The notes: generated by a model from the letters alone, not told the origin. A stretch of 64,000 bases of DNA from DASYTH01 sp045806965 (GCA_045806965.1 JBJMIG010000061.1:1-64000); one strand, 5' to 3'. Positions 1 to 9,649 are shown, counted from the first letter of the stretch. Made by a program: numbers and translations.

Positions 1-248
1 GGTGCAGCAGAATCGTGAACCGAGTGGTGCGCTCCACCAATGTGCCGATCGCGGACCTGTTCAGGCCGATGATCAGGTCTCCTTCCCAATGTCCTGGGAC
101 TGCGCGGTCCTCGGCCTCGGCGGGACGAGCGCTGATCATGACCTCGGGAGTGACCATCCCGTCACTGCGCCGCCGCGCGCGAGCACGAGGAACCCGCAAC
201 GCACGGCCGGTGCGCAGGCACGCGACCAGCTCCCGCTTGAGCGCTCCA
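1..248 (-). pseudogene. IS30-family transposase fragment
   Basis: The minus strand encodes about 82 residues of an IS30-type transposase, including KRELVACLRTGRALR and the first catalytic-region block EDRAVPGHWEGDLIIG. The same segment occurs in the remnant at 34591-35295, which confirms the frame. The N-terminal DNA-binding part is missing: similarity stops near base 248, where a different coding remnant begins. The C-terminal part runs off the left edge of the window, so it cannot be judged. As seen, this is a truncated, non-autonomous element copy. Confidence 0.8.
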
Positions 249-306
249 CGACCCTCGGGTGCATCAGTGACCCAATCAAGATCACTGACACGAGGATGGT
301 GCACCA

Positions 307-444
307 GTGAGCACCGTCGAGGCGGCGATCGCCGACGTCTTCACCTGCGCGGACTTCCTCGCCGAGCAGCAACCCGCCATCCACGCCGCGATCGGCAAGG
401 CCGCCCGGCTCGCCGTGGACCACCTGCGGAAGGAAACCGCATGA
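307..444 (+). CDS. Small 45-residue protein or C-terminal remnant, unknown function
   Basis: A GTG-started frame of 45 residues ends in HLRKETA. Its start overlaps the stop of a short upstream frame (TGA at 308-310), and its own stop overlaps the ATG of the peptide-binding lipoprotein remnant at 441 as ATGA. Such serial overlaps are typical of an operon, so this looks like the surviving middle of a transport or catabolic operon cut on the left by the IS30 fragment. I do not recognise the family. It may equally be the tail of a larger gene. Confidence 0.35.
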   Translation: MSTVEAAIADVFTCADFLAEQQPAIHAAIGKAARLAVDHLRKETA

Positions 445-1205
445 CCAAGACACGGACCGCGGGGTCCTGCTCGAGTCCTCGCCCTCACGGCCACCGCCTG
501 TGGGGGACCGAGCGGTGGCAGCGCGGCAGACGGAAAACCCGTGGATGGCAAGACCTTCAGGCTCGTCCTCGGCTCCGACCCGGCACCCTCGACCCGCACC
601 TGACGGTGCTGTCGGTAGCCATCCAACTCGACCTATTCCTCTATGACTCGCTGATGGAGCTATCCGCCGACGGCAAGCCGGTCGCCGGGTTGGCCGGCAA
701 GTGGGACGCCACCACGATGACCACGACGTTCACCCTGCGGCCGGGCGTCACGTGCTCCGACGGCACCCCGCTGACCGCCGCAGACGTCGCGGCCAACGTC
801 AACTTCGTTGGCGATCCAGCCGACAAGTCGCCCATCGCCGGGCTGACCATCGCGCCCGGCACCAAGGCAACGGCCGACGAGACGACCCGCGCGGTCACCG
901 TCACCAGCGGCAAGCCGGACTCCTTCCTGCTCCGCAACGTCGGCTCGTTACCGATCGCCTGCGCCAAGGGCATGGGTGACCGCAAGCTCCTCGCGACGGC
1001 GAGAGTGGTATCGGCATGTTCGCCATTTCCGAATTCGTGCCGAACGACCACTACACGCTCGCCCCCGGCGCAAGGACTACACGTGGGGCCTTGCGGTTGG
1101 AAGGCCGAAACCGGCCTGCCCGAAAAGGTCGTCGTCCGGGTCATCCCGAACAAGGTGGCCGAGCATCCTGAGTTCCACAGCGGCCTGTTCGTCAAGGACG
1201 TCTGA
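441..1205 (+). pseudogene. Decayed peptide/dipeptide ABC-transporter substrate-binding lipoprotein (SBP_bac_5 type)
   Basis: The N-terminus carries a lipobox-like TATACGG followed by a Ser/Gly-rich linker. Then come features of family 5 extracellular solute-binding proteins: GTLDPHLTV, a YDSLMELSADGKP segment and FTLRPGVTCSDGTPLTAADV. The reading frame is interrupted at least three times (near 465, 583 and 1000-1080). The product stops at about 250 residues, while intact family members have about 500. It is therefore a 3'-truncated pseudogene. Intact members bind peptides or similar ligands outside the membrane and hand them to an ABC permease; no permease or ATPase gene is nearby. Confidence 0.75.
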
Positions 1206-1606
1206 CCTCGGCCTGCACGCGGCAGGCGATGCCGGCCTTTGGAGAACCCTGGGGCGGGCATCCCTTTCTACGCCGGCCAGTGCAGAGCACTTCGGAGCCC
1301 GACAGCCGGGCAGGGCGACGTGCGTGGCGTAGCTGATCAGCACGGCGACCATTTCTATCGTCAAATGGTCATTTGACGACAGGCGATGGATCGATCCAAT
1401 GGACAGCCATGATCATCGGGAAAACGGGTCGAGTCATACCGGGTGTTCGCGTTCGACTGATGATCCTTTCTTGAACAACACGTACGTCAGGGTGACCCTG
1501 ACGATCTCCTGATAGGGGGCGACCACGGACGACGAACAGACCGGTGAGGTGGTAGTCGACGACTGTTGTGGACAAACGCTCAGATCTTGTGGTGGCCGGA
1601 AGGCGG
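1206..1606. other. Intergenic region without a supported gene
   Basis: About 400 bases between the peptide-binding remnant and the end of the FAD oxidoreductase. Frames in both directions are short or low-complexity Arg-rich shadows. No convincing promoter, RNA gene or element end was recognised. Confidence 0.5.
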
Positions 1607-2704
1607 TCAAGCTTGGTTGAAGCGGGCGGCGAATCGTGCGGTGAACAGGTCGGCGCCCTTACGCTGGTGGACCGTCTCCGCGGTTGCCGCGGAGGGGCCG
1701 TGGGGAGTCGGGAGCTGACCGACTCCCGCTTGTGTTCCCAGCGGGAGAAGGATTCGCCGGTCGGGCGTTGGGGTGTGGACGGCATCCGGCTGGTCGCCGG
1801 CGAGCTGCGCCTTGATGTTCCTCGCCACGATCGCGGCGTGCTCCATCGCGTAGGACGCCATTTTGGGGTCGGGGAGGTCGGCTACATCGCCAATGGCATA
1901 GACGTGGTCGTAGTCCTGGACGTTCAGATGCTCGGTGACCGGGATCATTCCCTTGTCGGTCAGCGGCGTCAGATGTCCGTCCGCCAGGCAGCCGGTGTTG
2001 ATCTGGACGCCGAATGCGCGGAACCAGATGTCGGCGACGATCTCCTCGCCCTTGTCGGTGGTGACCGCGAAGCGGGCGGCCTGACCGGCCGGTACCGCCG
2101 GCAGTGCGGTCAGGCTGGTGCCCAGCCGCAGTTCGACGCCGCGCTCGTTCAGTTGATGGTGCAGGCCGTCGCGTACCTCGGGAAGGAACCCGGGGAGCAG
2201 CTGGTCGGCCCGGTCGACGAGGATCACGTACTTCTCCGGCCAGACGTCCTTGATCTCGCCGGCCAGTTCCAGGCCGACCGGGCCGGCGCCGAGGATCAGC
2301 ACGCAACCGGCGCCGGACAGCTCCTTGTGGGTCCTTCGCAGATCGTCCAACTGCTGGGCGACGTCGTTGGATTCCGGGTTCGGCTTGGCCGGATACGAGT
2401 AGCCGGAACCGGTGGCCAGCACTAGATAGTCGGCCTCGACCCGCTGACCCGACGCGAGCGTCACGCCCTTCGGATCCACCGAGACCGCCCGGTCGCGAAT
2501 CACCCGCCCCCGCTCGAGCAGGGTTCCGAACGGGAAGAACGCGTTGGGCGCCCAGTCCGGTCGGGTCAGCGCACGCAGCGACGCGGCTGCGTTGACGAAG
2601 CCCTCCCGGGGATCGATGAGAATCACGTTCGCGTCGGCATCCAGCTCCTTGGCCACCAGCGTTCCGCCGTACCCTCCGCCGACGACCACGATCGTACGTT
2701 CCAT
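1607..2704 (-). CDS. FAD/NAD(P)-dependent oxidoreductase (NDH-2/AIFM2-like)
   Basis: A 365-residue flavoprotein with an N-terminal FAD-binding Rossmann motif (GGGYGG, residues 8-13), a second nucleotide-binding motif (LGAGPVGLELAGE, around residue 140) and the late FAD contact YAIGDVAD (around residue 277). This layout matches pyridine nucleotide-disulfide oxidoreductases of the NADH dehydrogenase-2/AIFM2 group, which pass electrons from NAD(P)H to quinones or other acceptors. No redox-active CxxxxC pair is seen, so a disulfide reductase role is unlikely. The gene diverges from a MarR regulator, and the shared 82-base gap holds two matching palindromes. MarR control in response to a quinone-like or phenolic compound is therefore likely, though the substrate is not known. 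Confidence 0.85.
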   Translation of the reverse strand: MERTIVVVGGGYGGTLVAKELDADANVILIDPREGFVNAAASLRALTRPDWAPNAFFPFGTLLERGRVIRDRAVSVDPKGVTLASGQRVEADYLVLATGSGYSYPAKPNPESNDVAQQLDDLRRTHKELSGAGCVLILGAGPVGLELAGEIKDVWPEKYVILVDRADQLLPGFLPEVRDGLHHQLNERGVELRLGTSLTALPAVPAGQAARFAVTTDKGEEIVADIWFRAFGVQINTGCLADGHLTPLTDKGMIPVTEHLNVQDYDHVYAIGDVADLPDPKMASYAMEHAAIVARNIKAQLAGDQPDAVHTPTPDRRILLPLGTQAGVGQLPTPHGPSAATAETVHQRKGADLFTARFAARFNQA

Positions 2705-2721
2705 GTTGCGCCTCCCAGTCG

Positions 2722-2764
2722 AGTTGACGTGACAACTGTAGCTCGGAAAGTTGTCTTGTCAACT
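2722..2764. promoter_or_regulatory. Two palindromic MarR-type operators in a divergent promoter region
   Basis: Two 16-base imperfect palindromes, agttgacgtgacaact (2722-2737) and agttgtcttgtcaact (2749-2764), share the outer half-sites AGTTG/CAACT and start 27 bases apart. They occupy the gap between the divergent FAD oxidoreductase and MarR genes. This is the usual arrangement for a MarR dimer that represses both itself and the neighbouring enzyme gene. The assignment rests on symmetry and position, not on a known consensus. Confidence 0.7.
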
Positions 2765-2786
2765 CCTCCGTCGGTATGATTCGGTC

Positions 2787-3287
2787 ATGGTCAGACCACG
2801 CACGTTAGAACCGGAGCAGTGGGAACTCTGGCACACCTGGATGCAGGCGCACCGCCTCCTTAACCGCGAGCTGGACCGCGATCTGCAGCGCGAGTACGGC
2901 ATCTCCAAGGCCGAGTTCAGCGTGCTCGTGACTCTGCACCAGGCACCCCGGAGGCAGATGCGCGTCGGCGAGTTGGCCGAGTCGCTTGACTGGGAGAAGA
3001 GCCGCGTCGCGCACCAGCTGACCCGGATGGAGAACCGCGAGCTGGTGAACCGGACCGACAACGAGTCCAACGGTCGCCGTACCGGGATCAGCCTGACCGC
3101 CAAGGGCCGCGGCGTGGCCCAGAACGCCATCCTGGGCCACGCGGACAACATTCGCCGCTACTTCTTCGAGGCGCTGACCCCCGACCAGGCCGCGGCCATC
3201 CACGAGTGGAGCCGCCAGACGGTTGACCGCATCGAGTCCAACGAGGGAACGTCCACCAGCGGCATCACAACAGAGATGGCCGATTAA
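2787..3287 (+). CDS. MarR-family transcriptional regulator
   Basis: A 166-residue protein with the MarR winged helix: recognition region LAESLDWEKSRVAHQLTRME, followed by the wing NESNGRRTGISLTAKG, and dimerisation helices at both ends. I chose the ATG at 2787 because it gives the normal family length; the longer frame would run through the second operator. It is divergent from the FAD oxidoreductase and probably represses both genes through the two palindromes. The 'WE(K)SR' variant of the recognition helix is common in regulators of redox or aromatic stress genes in actinomycetes. Confidence 0.88.
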   Translation: MVRPRTLEPEQWELWHTWMQAHRLLNRELDRDLQREYGISKAEFSVLVTLHQAPRRQMRVGELAESLDWEKSRVAHQLTRMENRELVNRTDNESNGRRTGISLTAKGRGVAQNAILGHADNIRRYFFEALTPDQAAAIHEWSRQTVDRIESNEGTSTSGITTEMAD

Positions 3288-3849
3288 GGCGAGTGTCAGG
3301 TCAGGCTCTCGGCTCCCGAGTAGTCATCCTGAAGCTGCTATATACAGCTTGAACCAGGCGCTCGCGTACACCAGAAGAGCGAAGGACATCGAGTGCGCTT
3401 CGGGAATTCACTGCAACTTTGCTGGTCGCGCGAAACTGGCGGGCCAAGAGACGGCAAACATCCGACATCATGCTCTCGCCTGGGCCGCCACCTCGACTTG
3501 AGCTGATCGTCCTTGCGAATCAGCCCGGATCGTCGCCACAAGCAACCTGGCGCGGCCGGCGCCAACTTCGCGACGCTATGGCCTGGACCGCACTCCAGGT
3601 CAAGGTCAACTCGGCGGGTCGAGTTCGGTGGGTCGGGCGTGTTCGGTCACCGCCGCCGCGCCGAGGCCGAGTAGTTCGATCGCGGTGGCACGTATGCCGA
3701 CCTTGCCTGTGACGGTCATCGACGCTCTCGCCCAGACTCAACCGCCGCGCATGTATCACGGGCGCCTGCCGGCCCACTGTGTGGTTAGTGGAGCGGACTT
3801 GGTCCCGATGCCGGCGCCGCGCCGGCCAGCTCTTGATTGGTGGTGGAAG
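3288..3849. other. Non-coding or degenerate stretch
   Basis: About 560 bases between marR and the DUF2235 gene. An open frame extends upstream of the DUF2235 start into this region, but it lacks family similarity and looks like chance. No RNA gene, terminator or element end was recognised. Confidence 0.45.
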
Positions 3850-4992
3850 ATGCCCAAGCGTCTGGTGATCTGTTGCGACGGCACCTGGAACAGCCCCGAC
3901 CAGGTGCACGGCGGCAAGCTGGCGCCGACGAACGTGGTGAAGGTCGCTCTCGCTGTCGCGCCAACCGATTCCACCGGCCGGGAGCAGCGGATCTTCTACC
4001 ATCGCGGAGTCGGTACCAACCGGTGGGACCGGATTCGCGGAGGCGCGTTCGGCTTCGGTTTGTCGCGTGACGTTCGCGACACATACCGCTTCCTACTCCA
4101 CAACTTCGTACCGGGCGACGAGATCTTCTTCTTCGGATTCAGTCGTGGCGCCTACACCGCCCGGAGCACCGCGGGCTTCGTCCGGAACTGCGGCATCCTC
4201 CGCCGCGATGAAGCCGACCGGGTCGACGAGGCCTATGCGCTCTACCGCAGCCGGAACCGCCGGACAAGACCACGTGGCACCGAGGCGCAACTCTTCAGAC
4301 GATCGTATTCCCACGAGACCCGCATTCAGTTCATTGGCGTCTGGGACACCGTTGGCGCCCTTGGCATCCCGCTCAGCGGACTACGCCTGGTCAATCTCGT
4401 CAACCGCCGGTGGCAGTTCCACGACACGGAACTGAGCCCGATCGTCGATGCGGCCTTCCAGGCGCTGGCCATCGACGAGCAGCGCGGCGCGTTTCGGCCA
4501 GCGACATGGACTTCGACGAGCGACCAACCGTGCGAGCAGGTGTGGTTCTCCGGGACGCATTCCGACATCGGCGGCGGCTACTCCGATACCGCCCTGTCCG
4601 ACATCGCCCTTCTCTGGATGGCGCAGCGAGCACACGCCCGCGGCCTGACCTTCGAGCCCGACGCCTTCGGCCCGCTCATAAAGGGCACCGAGGAATCGCG
4701 GTATGCCGGCAAGACCGTCGCACCCGAACCGAACGGACCGCTGCACGAGTCACGTACCGGCTTCTACCGGCTATTTCCCCCGGCCGAAAGAAACCTGGGC
4801 CTGGTCGACGGACACGAGTACGTCGCCGCACCCGCGATCGAACGACTCCAGCAGACCGAGACGTACACCCCGGCAAATCTGCGCACCTACCTTGGCCGCG
4901 AACATCACGTCATGCCGGTCGATCTGGATTTCCGTGGCCACGCCGGCAGATCTGCCCTGGCAGCCGGCCCGGCTGTCACCGTGGCGGTGTAA
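3850..4992 (+). CDS. DUF2235 alpha/beta-hydrolase (Tle1-like phospholipase fold)
   Basis: A 380-residue protein opening with the family signature VICCDGTWN (residues 6-14). It has the nucleophile elbow GFSRG (residues 96-100, Ser98), an Asp block GVWDTVGALG and a His block GTHSDIGGGY, so a Ser-Asp-His triad can be proposed. DUF2235 proteins are alpha/beta hydrolases; some are antibacterial phospholipase effectors (Tle1) of type VI secretion, others are stand-alone and uncharacterised. No secretion genes, immunity gene or signal peptide are nearby, so a cytoplasmic stand-alone enzyme is more likely. I chose ATG 3850 because the conserved CDGTWN motif follows directly and the upstream extension is unlike the family. 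Confidence 0.85.
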   Translation: MPKRLVICCDGTWNSPDQVHGGKLAPTNVVKVALAVAPTDSTGREQRIFYHRGVGTNRWDRIRGGAFGFGLSRDVRDTYRFLLHNFVPGDEIFFFGFSRGAYTARSTAGFVRNCGILRRDEADRVDEAYALYRSRNRRTRPRGTEAQLFRRSYSHETRIQFIGVWDTVGALGIPLSGLRLVNLVNRRWQFHDTELSPIVDAAFQALAIDEQRGAFRPATWTSTSDQPCEQVWFSGTHSDIGGGYSDTALSDIALLWMAQRAHARGLTFEPDAFGPLIKGTEESRYAGKTVAPEPNGPLHESRTGFYRLFPPAERNLGLVDGHEYVAAPAIERLQQTETYTPANLRTYLGREHHVMPVDLDFRGHAGRSALAAGPAVTVAV

Positions 4993-5157
4993 TCGGATCC
5001 CGTTGGTTGGGCGCGGCCGGTGTTAAGGCGTGTGTCAAAGGCGCTTCGTACGCGCCGCCGCAACCGATCCGCAACTCACATGGCGTCAAGAATTTCGTAG
5101 TTCCGTATCCTGTCACGGCAACGCCCTCGGCGCGGATGGACGATCACGGGGAGTGAG

Positions 5158-5235
5158 ATGGACTACCGCGAGTTGGTCAGGAAACTCGACGTGCCGCCGG
5201 ACCAGGCGGTGCCAACGAGAACCTTCGCCCCCTGA
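5158..5235 (+). CDS. Short 25-residue frame with a strong ribosome-binding site; probable truncated gene start
   Basis: ATG at 5158 follows a good Shine-Dalgarno (ggggag, 5148-5153) and opens a 25-residue frame beginning MDYRELVRKLDVPPDQA. It then runs antisense into the FtsX-like remnant and stops. The start context looks genuine, so this may be the 5' end of a gene cut by a rearrangement. No function can be given. Confidence 0.3.
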   Translation: MDYRELVRKLDVPPDQAVPTRTFAP

Positions 5236-5810
5236 CCCCAGGTGCTGGTTTGCGCGAGCACGGCACTGTCGGGATTGGGGGTGACGGTCACGTGCCCCCA
5301 ACCGGGCCTCTTGCGGCTTCCTAGGATGTGGCGGTGCTGGATGAGCGTAGTGCGCAGACGGTGCCGATTCCTCGGTTGGGACACGCGGTGTGGAGTTGGG
5401 TGCCGGACCTGGTCCGGGCGCACCGACGCGACCGGGTCGAACAGCGCGTGCCACCGCGCGGCGGGTAGCAGCAGCACGTTGTCGGGTGGGGCGGCCGGCT
5501 GCGCGGTGGGCGCCGCGCCGACGGTCTGGAACAGCGAGTCGGCCAGCGGCAGGTCGACCACGCCGTCCACCCGCACGGTCGCGTCGGACAGGCCCGCGCG
5601 CCGCACGGTGATCTCGTCACCCGGGACCTTCACCGTGACGACCCGGTCAGGCGTGGTGAACGGGACGAACAGCTGGCTGTCCGGAATGTCGCCCGGGGCG
5701 TTGACCCCGCTGGCGGACCGCGCCGCGTCGTTGGCCGCGCCACAGGCCACCAGGGTGACCACCAAGGCCATGACGCAGATCACCCGTACCGTCGCGGAAC
5801 GTGTTGGCAT
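5163..5810 (-). pseudogene. Remnant of an FtsX-like ABC transporter permease
   Basis: The N-terminus has a hydrophobic segment with VTLVACGAANDAA, then blocks I associate with the extracellular part of actinobacterial FtsX-like permeases: PGDIPDSQ, ATVRVDGVVDLPLADSLFQ and APPDNVLLLPAARWHALFDP. Blocks that are normally far apart are joined (DIPDSQ directly to DRVVTVKVPGDEITV), so internal deletions have occurred. After about residue 165 the sequence becomes Arg/His-rich and unrelated, and the C-terminal membrane domain is missing. It is a truncated, non-functional relic. Identification is from remembered family features; confidence is moderate. Confidence 0.5.
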
Positions 5811-6078
5811 GCTGGGCGTCGCCTCCTGCGATAGCAGCCGACCAAGTGGCACCGACGCTATGCGGGACACGGCCAGCGGCATGTTCGGCGATGGTCAACG
5901 CACGGTAAATTCCCGCGTCGGCACGGGGAAAGTTTGCGTTGTGCTCACCCGCGGCGAGGTCGCCGATAACCCGCCACCCCATAGTGTTCGACCTGATCTG
6001 GCGTGGTGCCAAGTAAGGCGCCCTGCGTGCCGGGTCTATTGTTCGCTGCCGACCTGATCCGACCCGACGGGAATCATC

Positions 6079-6162
6079 ATGAGCAGTCAACGCGCCGTTG
6101 CGGCACCAGTCACCAGCTACTGCGGGATCAGCACAGTGCTGTGCACGACCGTCGGAGAATGA
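6079..6162 (+). CDS. 27-residue leader peptide overlapping the DUF2156 gene
   Basis: ATG at 6079, preceded by a purine-rich site (acggga, 6067-6072), opens a frame ending CTTVGE. Its stop TGA (6160-6162) overlaps the next gene's ATG (6159-6161) as ATGA. The downstream gene has only a poorly spaced Shine-Dalgarno (ggag, 6154-6157, two bases from the start), so translation of the leader probably feeds the start of the acyltransferase gene. The peptide has no recognisable family. It could be a regulatory leader or simply a coupling device. Confidence 0.4.
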   Translation: MSSQRAVAAPVTSYCGISTVLCTTVGE

Positions 6163-7892
6163 TCGACCGTCATGCTCCGGGCGAACCGGAGCCGACAGTC
6201 CATAGTGGACGACTGATCGGCGCGATCGTCTGGGCGACCCGGGTGTCAGGTCTGGTCGCGGTGGCCGGCGTGGCGCTGCCGCCCGGCCGGCGGCTGCTGC
6301 GCCCATCGGTGGCGTCCTGGCTGGGCTTGCCCTACCAGGCCACGATCGCCGCACTTGTCACGACCGCGGTCGCCGGAGTCGGGCTGCTGTGCCTGGCGAC
6401 CGGGCTGCGCCGCCGCAAGCGGCGCGCCTGGCAGCTCGCCCTCGGCGCGGCGACGGTGATCACTGTGGTGCCACTCGCCATCCGGCACGCGCACCTGCCG
6501 ACCCTGCTCGCCGCGGCCGTGGTGGTCCTACTCATCGCCAACCGCGAAGCCTTCACCGCGCTGCCCGACCCGGTCGGCGGACGGTGGCGCGCCGTCCGGG
6601 TGTTCACCCAGTTCGCCCTGGCCGGGATCGCGATCAACGTGGTCGTGCTCACCGTCGCCACGCCCCGTCAGGTCGGGTATCCCGGGTGGGCCCAGCGCAT
6701 CGCGCACGCCGCGCTGGCACTGGTCGGGGTGAGCGGCCCGATCAGCTTCCGCGCCCCGGCGCTGGACGACCTGACCGCCACGATCGGGCTGGTGTTCGGA
6801 CTGACCGCCACCCTGCTGGCTGGCTACCTGCTGCTGCGCTCGGCCGAGCCACGCCCGTCGACCAGCGCAGCCGACCACGAACGGTTGCTGGTTCTGCTCG
6901 ACCGCCACGGCCACCGCGACTCGCTGGGCTACTGCGCTCTGCGACCGGACAAATCCGTGGTGTTCTCGCCGACCGGCAAAGCCGCGGTGAGCTACCGGGT
7001 GCTCGCCGGGGTCGCACTGGCCTGCGGCGACCCGCTCGGTGATCCCGAGGCGTGGCCCGGAGCCATCAACGCCCACATGGAGGTCTGCGCCCGCCACGGC
7101 TGGGTGCCGGCGGTGCTGGGCTGCTCCGAACTGGGGGCAACCGTGTGGACCCGGCACGGCCTGCGCGTGCTCGAACTCGGCGACGAGGCCGTGGTCGACG
7201 TCGCCTCCTTCACCCTCGACGGGCGGGCCATGCGCGGCGTGCGGCAGATGGCTTCGCGGGCGGCCCGGGCCGGACACCAGGTCCGGGTCCGCCGCGCCGA
7301 CGAGCTCGACCCGGCCGAGCGCGACCAGCTGGCATCGTTGGCCGACCGTTGGCGCGGCCGCCAACCCGAACGCGGTTTCTCCATGGCTCTTGGCCGACTC
7401 GCCCACCACACCGACCCTGACTGCGTGCTCGTCACCGCCGAACGCGACGGGCACGTGGTCGGCGTGCTGCAGTTCGTCCCGTGGGGCATCGACGGCTTAT
7501 CGCTGGACCTCATGCGCCGCGAGGCAAACGCGGAGGGCGCCGGCCTCAACGAGCTGATGATCACCGAACTGCTCACGGCCTGCGGACCGCTCGGGATCCG
7601 CCGGGTGTCGCTGAACTTCGCGGCGTTCCGTGCGGCCCTGGCACAGGGCCAGCGGCTCGGCGCCGGACCATTCGCCCGGCTCTCGGCCGCCGCACTGCAC
7701 CTCGGCTCACGCTGGTGGCAGATCGACAGCCTCTACCGGTTCAACGCAAAGTTCCATCCACAGTGGACGCCCCGCTACCTCGCCTATCCCACCGCCCGGG
7801 ATCTGCCCCGAATCACCCTGGCCGCACTGGAAGCAGAAGGCTTCGGCGGCCGCCCACCCGCACTCCGCCGCGCCACGACAGTCCTTAGATGA
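6159..7892 (+). CDS. DUF2156 integral-membrane acyltransferase (MprF/LysX C-domain type)
   Basis: A 577-residue protein with about five to six hydrophobic helices in its first 230 residues and a C-terminal soluble GNAT-like tandem typical of DUF2156 (phosphatidylglycerol lysyltransferase, C-terminal). Blocks include LGYCALRPDKSVVFSPTGKA, DPLGDPEAWP and the late motif INSLYRFNAKF-like (here IDSLYRFNAKFHPQW). Family members transfer an aminoacyl group from tRNA to a membrane lipid, lowering surface charge. The flippase region of full MprF is much shortened here, resembling stand-alone actinobacterial forms. I chose ATG 6159 because it overlaps the leader-peptide stop. Substrate amino acid and lipid cannot be read from sequence. 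Confidence 0.82.
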   Translation: MIDRHAPGEPEPTVHSGRLIGAIVWATRVSGLVAVAGVALPPGRRLLRPSVASWLGLPYQATIAALVTTAVAGVGLLCLATGLRRRKRRAWQLALGAATVITVVPLAIRHAHLPTLLAAAVVVLLIANREAFTALPDPVGGRWRAVRVFTQFALAGIAINVVVLTVATPRQVGYPGWAQRIAHAALALVGVSGPISFRAPALDDLTATIGLVFGLTATLLAGYLLLRSAEPRPSTSAADHERLLVLLDRHGHRDSLGYCALRPDKSVVFSPTGKAAVSYRVLAGVALACGDPLGDPEAWPGAINAHMEVCARHGWVPAVLGCSELGATVWTRHGLRVLELGDEAVVDVASFTLDGRAMRGVRQMASRAARAGHQVRVRRADELDPAERDQLASLADRWRGRQPERGFSMALGRLAHHTDPDCVLVTAERDGHVVGVLQFVPWGIDGLSLDLMRREANAEGAGLNELMITELLTACGPLGIRRVSLNFAAFRAALAQGQRLGAGPFARLSAAALHLGSRWWQIDSLYRFNAKFHPQWTPRYLAYPTARDLPRITLAALEAEGFGGRPPALRRATTVLR

Positions 7893-8034
7893 GGTGCTTT
7901 AGGACAGTTCCATGACAGAATGTTGCCCACGACGGCATTCCGAATAGTCGATCTTGTCCTCGGGATCACCCAAGTTCTTGACAAGAGGATAGTGTCTTGA
8001 GCCGTTAGTTCGCCGGTAGTTGGTAGGGCTTGGT

Positions 8035-8160
8035 GTGCCGAGCCCGAAGCTGGTAGCGATGGTGCTGTCCGATGAGGAACTGGCCGAGCTGAAAGATCCA
8101 GAGCTGGTTGCCGACGAGATCGCGGCGACATCGGGCCGGATACCGACCCATGTGGTTTGA
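8035..8160 (+). pseudogene. Possible IS630-type transposase N-terminal fragment
   Basis: A GTG-started 41-residue frame opens VPSPKLVAMVLSDEELAEL. This resembles the start of IS630-family transposases, which often begin with a basic Pro-rich stretch followed by a V-L-S/T-D-E-E motif. Everything downstream is lost. The call is tentative and based on a short match. Confidence 0.3.
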
Positions 8161-9649
8161 TCGATTTCCCCTGCGCCGCCGGTCGCAGCGGCTGCCGGGA
8201 AACCGAAACCCCCGGACGACGGTGTTACCAAGGCCGCCACCACGGTCAACCAAATGAAGTTTTTTCAATCTCATTTGCCAAACTAATCTTCCGTGATTGT
8301 CGAACAACACAGATGAATTGGCGGGAATGACAATTCGCCTATTGGGCGGTTGGGCGGATCAGCTGGCGATTACCGAGCGGGTGAGCAAGGCCGACCAAGT
8401 GCTCCGATATCACGCTCTCGAGCGTTCTCGGCCGATCCGTGGGAATGCGTTCGCCGAGAACGTCAAGGGTCACCGATTCAACGGTTTCCCGGATATCGAT
8501 GCCTACCACCCGCGTGATTCGCTGCTCACGCAAGTCGACCAGAATAACCACAGTCATACCATCATCGGTTCGAGCGACAGCATGCCATTCGACAGAACAC
8601 AAGCCGCCTTGCGTCGATATTGCCGATATTTCTGAGATTCGAGAAAGACGTTGCCGTCCAGCCACGGAGTGGCCTGGAAAACTCCGCATCGGACGAATCG
8701 CGTCGTCCACCGCAAACCCCCAACAATTAACGACCCCACCAGGTCTAATTGGAAGTTAAACTTAGCACCGGAATAGCTCTTGGTCAAGACCTGCACAGGA
8801 GCGCGTTTCGGCGGGTGTCCGACGGACAGACATTGGCCGAACTACACAGTGAGCTTCGGGCGCGACGCGCCAGTAAGCCGATCCAGGGCAGCGGGTGCCG
8901 CCGCCACTGGATCAGGCACCGATACTGGCGCCACCTGGCCATATCGACACCGTCCTATCTGGATCTAAGCACCACTGCGTCGGGCCAGAAGGCAAGCCTC
9001 CTTGGTGGCGAGTGTTGTCCAGGATGGCGGCCCATCCGAATGATCACCCCGGCGCACGGACCGATTCTCGAGGCCGTTGTGCGGGACAGTGCTCGTGCTG
9101 CGACATGTGGCAGGAGCGAGGCTGGGGGTGCACCCGGCATGGCACACTCCCAGCGTTCGACGCGTTGAAGCACGATCTACGGACTGGGCCCAAGGCCGTG
9201 TAGCTAAGCGGTTGTGGTGGTCGTCAAGGGTCTGCTGGTGTGAGGACGCCGATCTTCAGGTTGCCCGGCGCTTAGCATAAAGAACGGCGCAGTGCAGGCC
9301 AAGTTTAGCGCACTGTCACTTCTCGACCTACATCGTCACGGCTGACTGCACAATGGATCGAGTGTTCACGAGGCTGAGTGGGATTTGCATTGATGGTCGG
9401 CAAGGCGGTCGGCCGCTTCTTGAGGGGTTGAGCCGAATACCCAGGTGTTGCGGGCCTACTGCGGCGTCGCGATCCAGCCGGGCGGCGCGGACCTGCTGCC
9501 CACGGTGAGCGGCATGCCATGTGAGCGATGTTTGACGCAAGCGGCCGGTTCCCCGGCTGGGGGTGCGGCGCTCGCCTGAGTCGGGCACTTGTTGCGTGCC
9601 GCGGTATCGGGCACCTGGCCGGGCAGCGCCCGCGCGGTTTGCCGGGTCC
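8161..9649. other. 1.5-kb stretch without a supported gene
   Basis: Base composition is lower in GC than the neighbours and frames are short on both strands. A minus-strand frame at 8339-8710 is the longest plausible one, but I see no family features, so I do not call it. The region probably consists of eroded mobile-element DNA. Confidence 0.45.

Noticed and set aside
3628..3849. Upstream extension of the DUF2235 gene
   Set aside because: The extension is unlike the family and the conserved CDGTWN motif sits directly after ATG 3850.
8339..8710. 123-codon minus-strand frame
   Set aside because: No ribosome site, no family features and low-complexity Arg content; likely chance.
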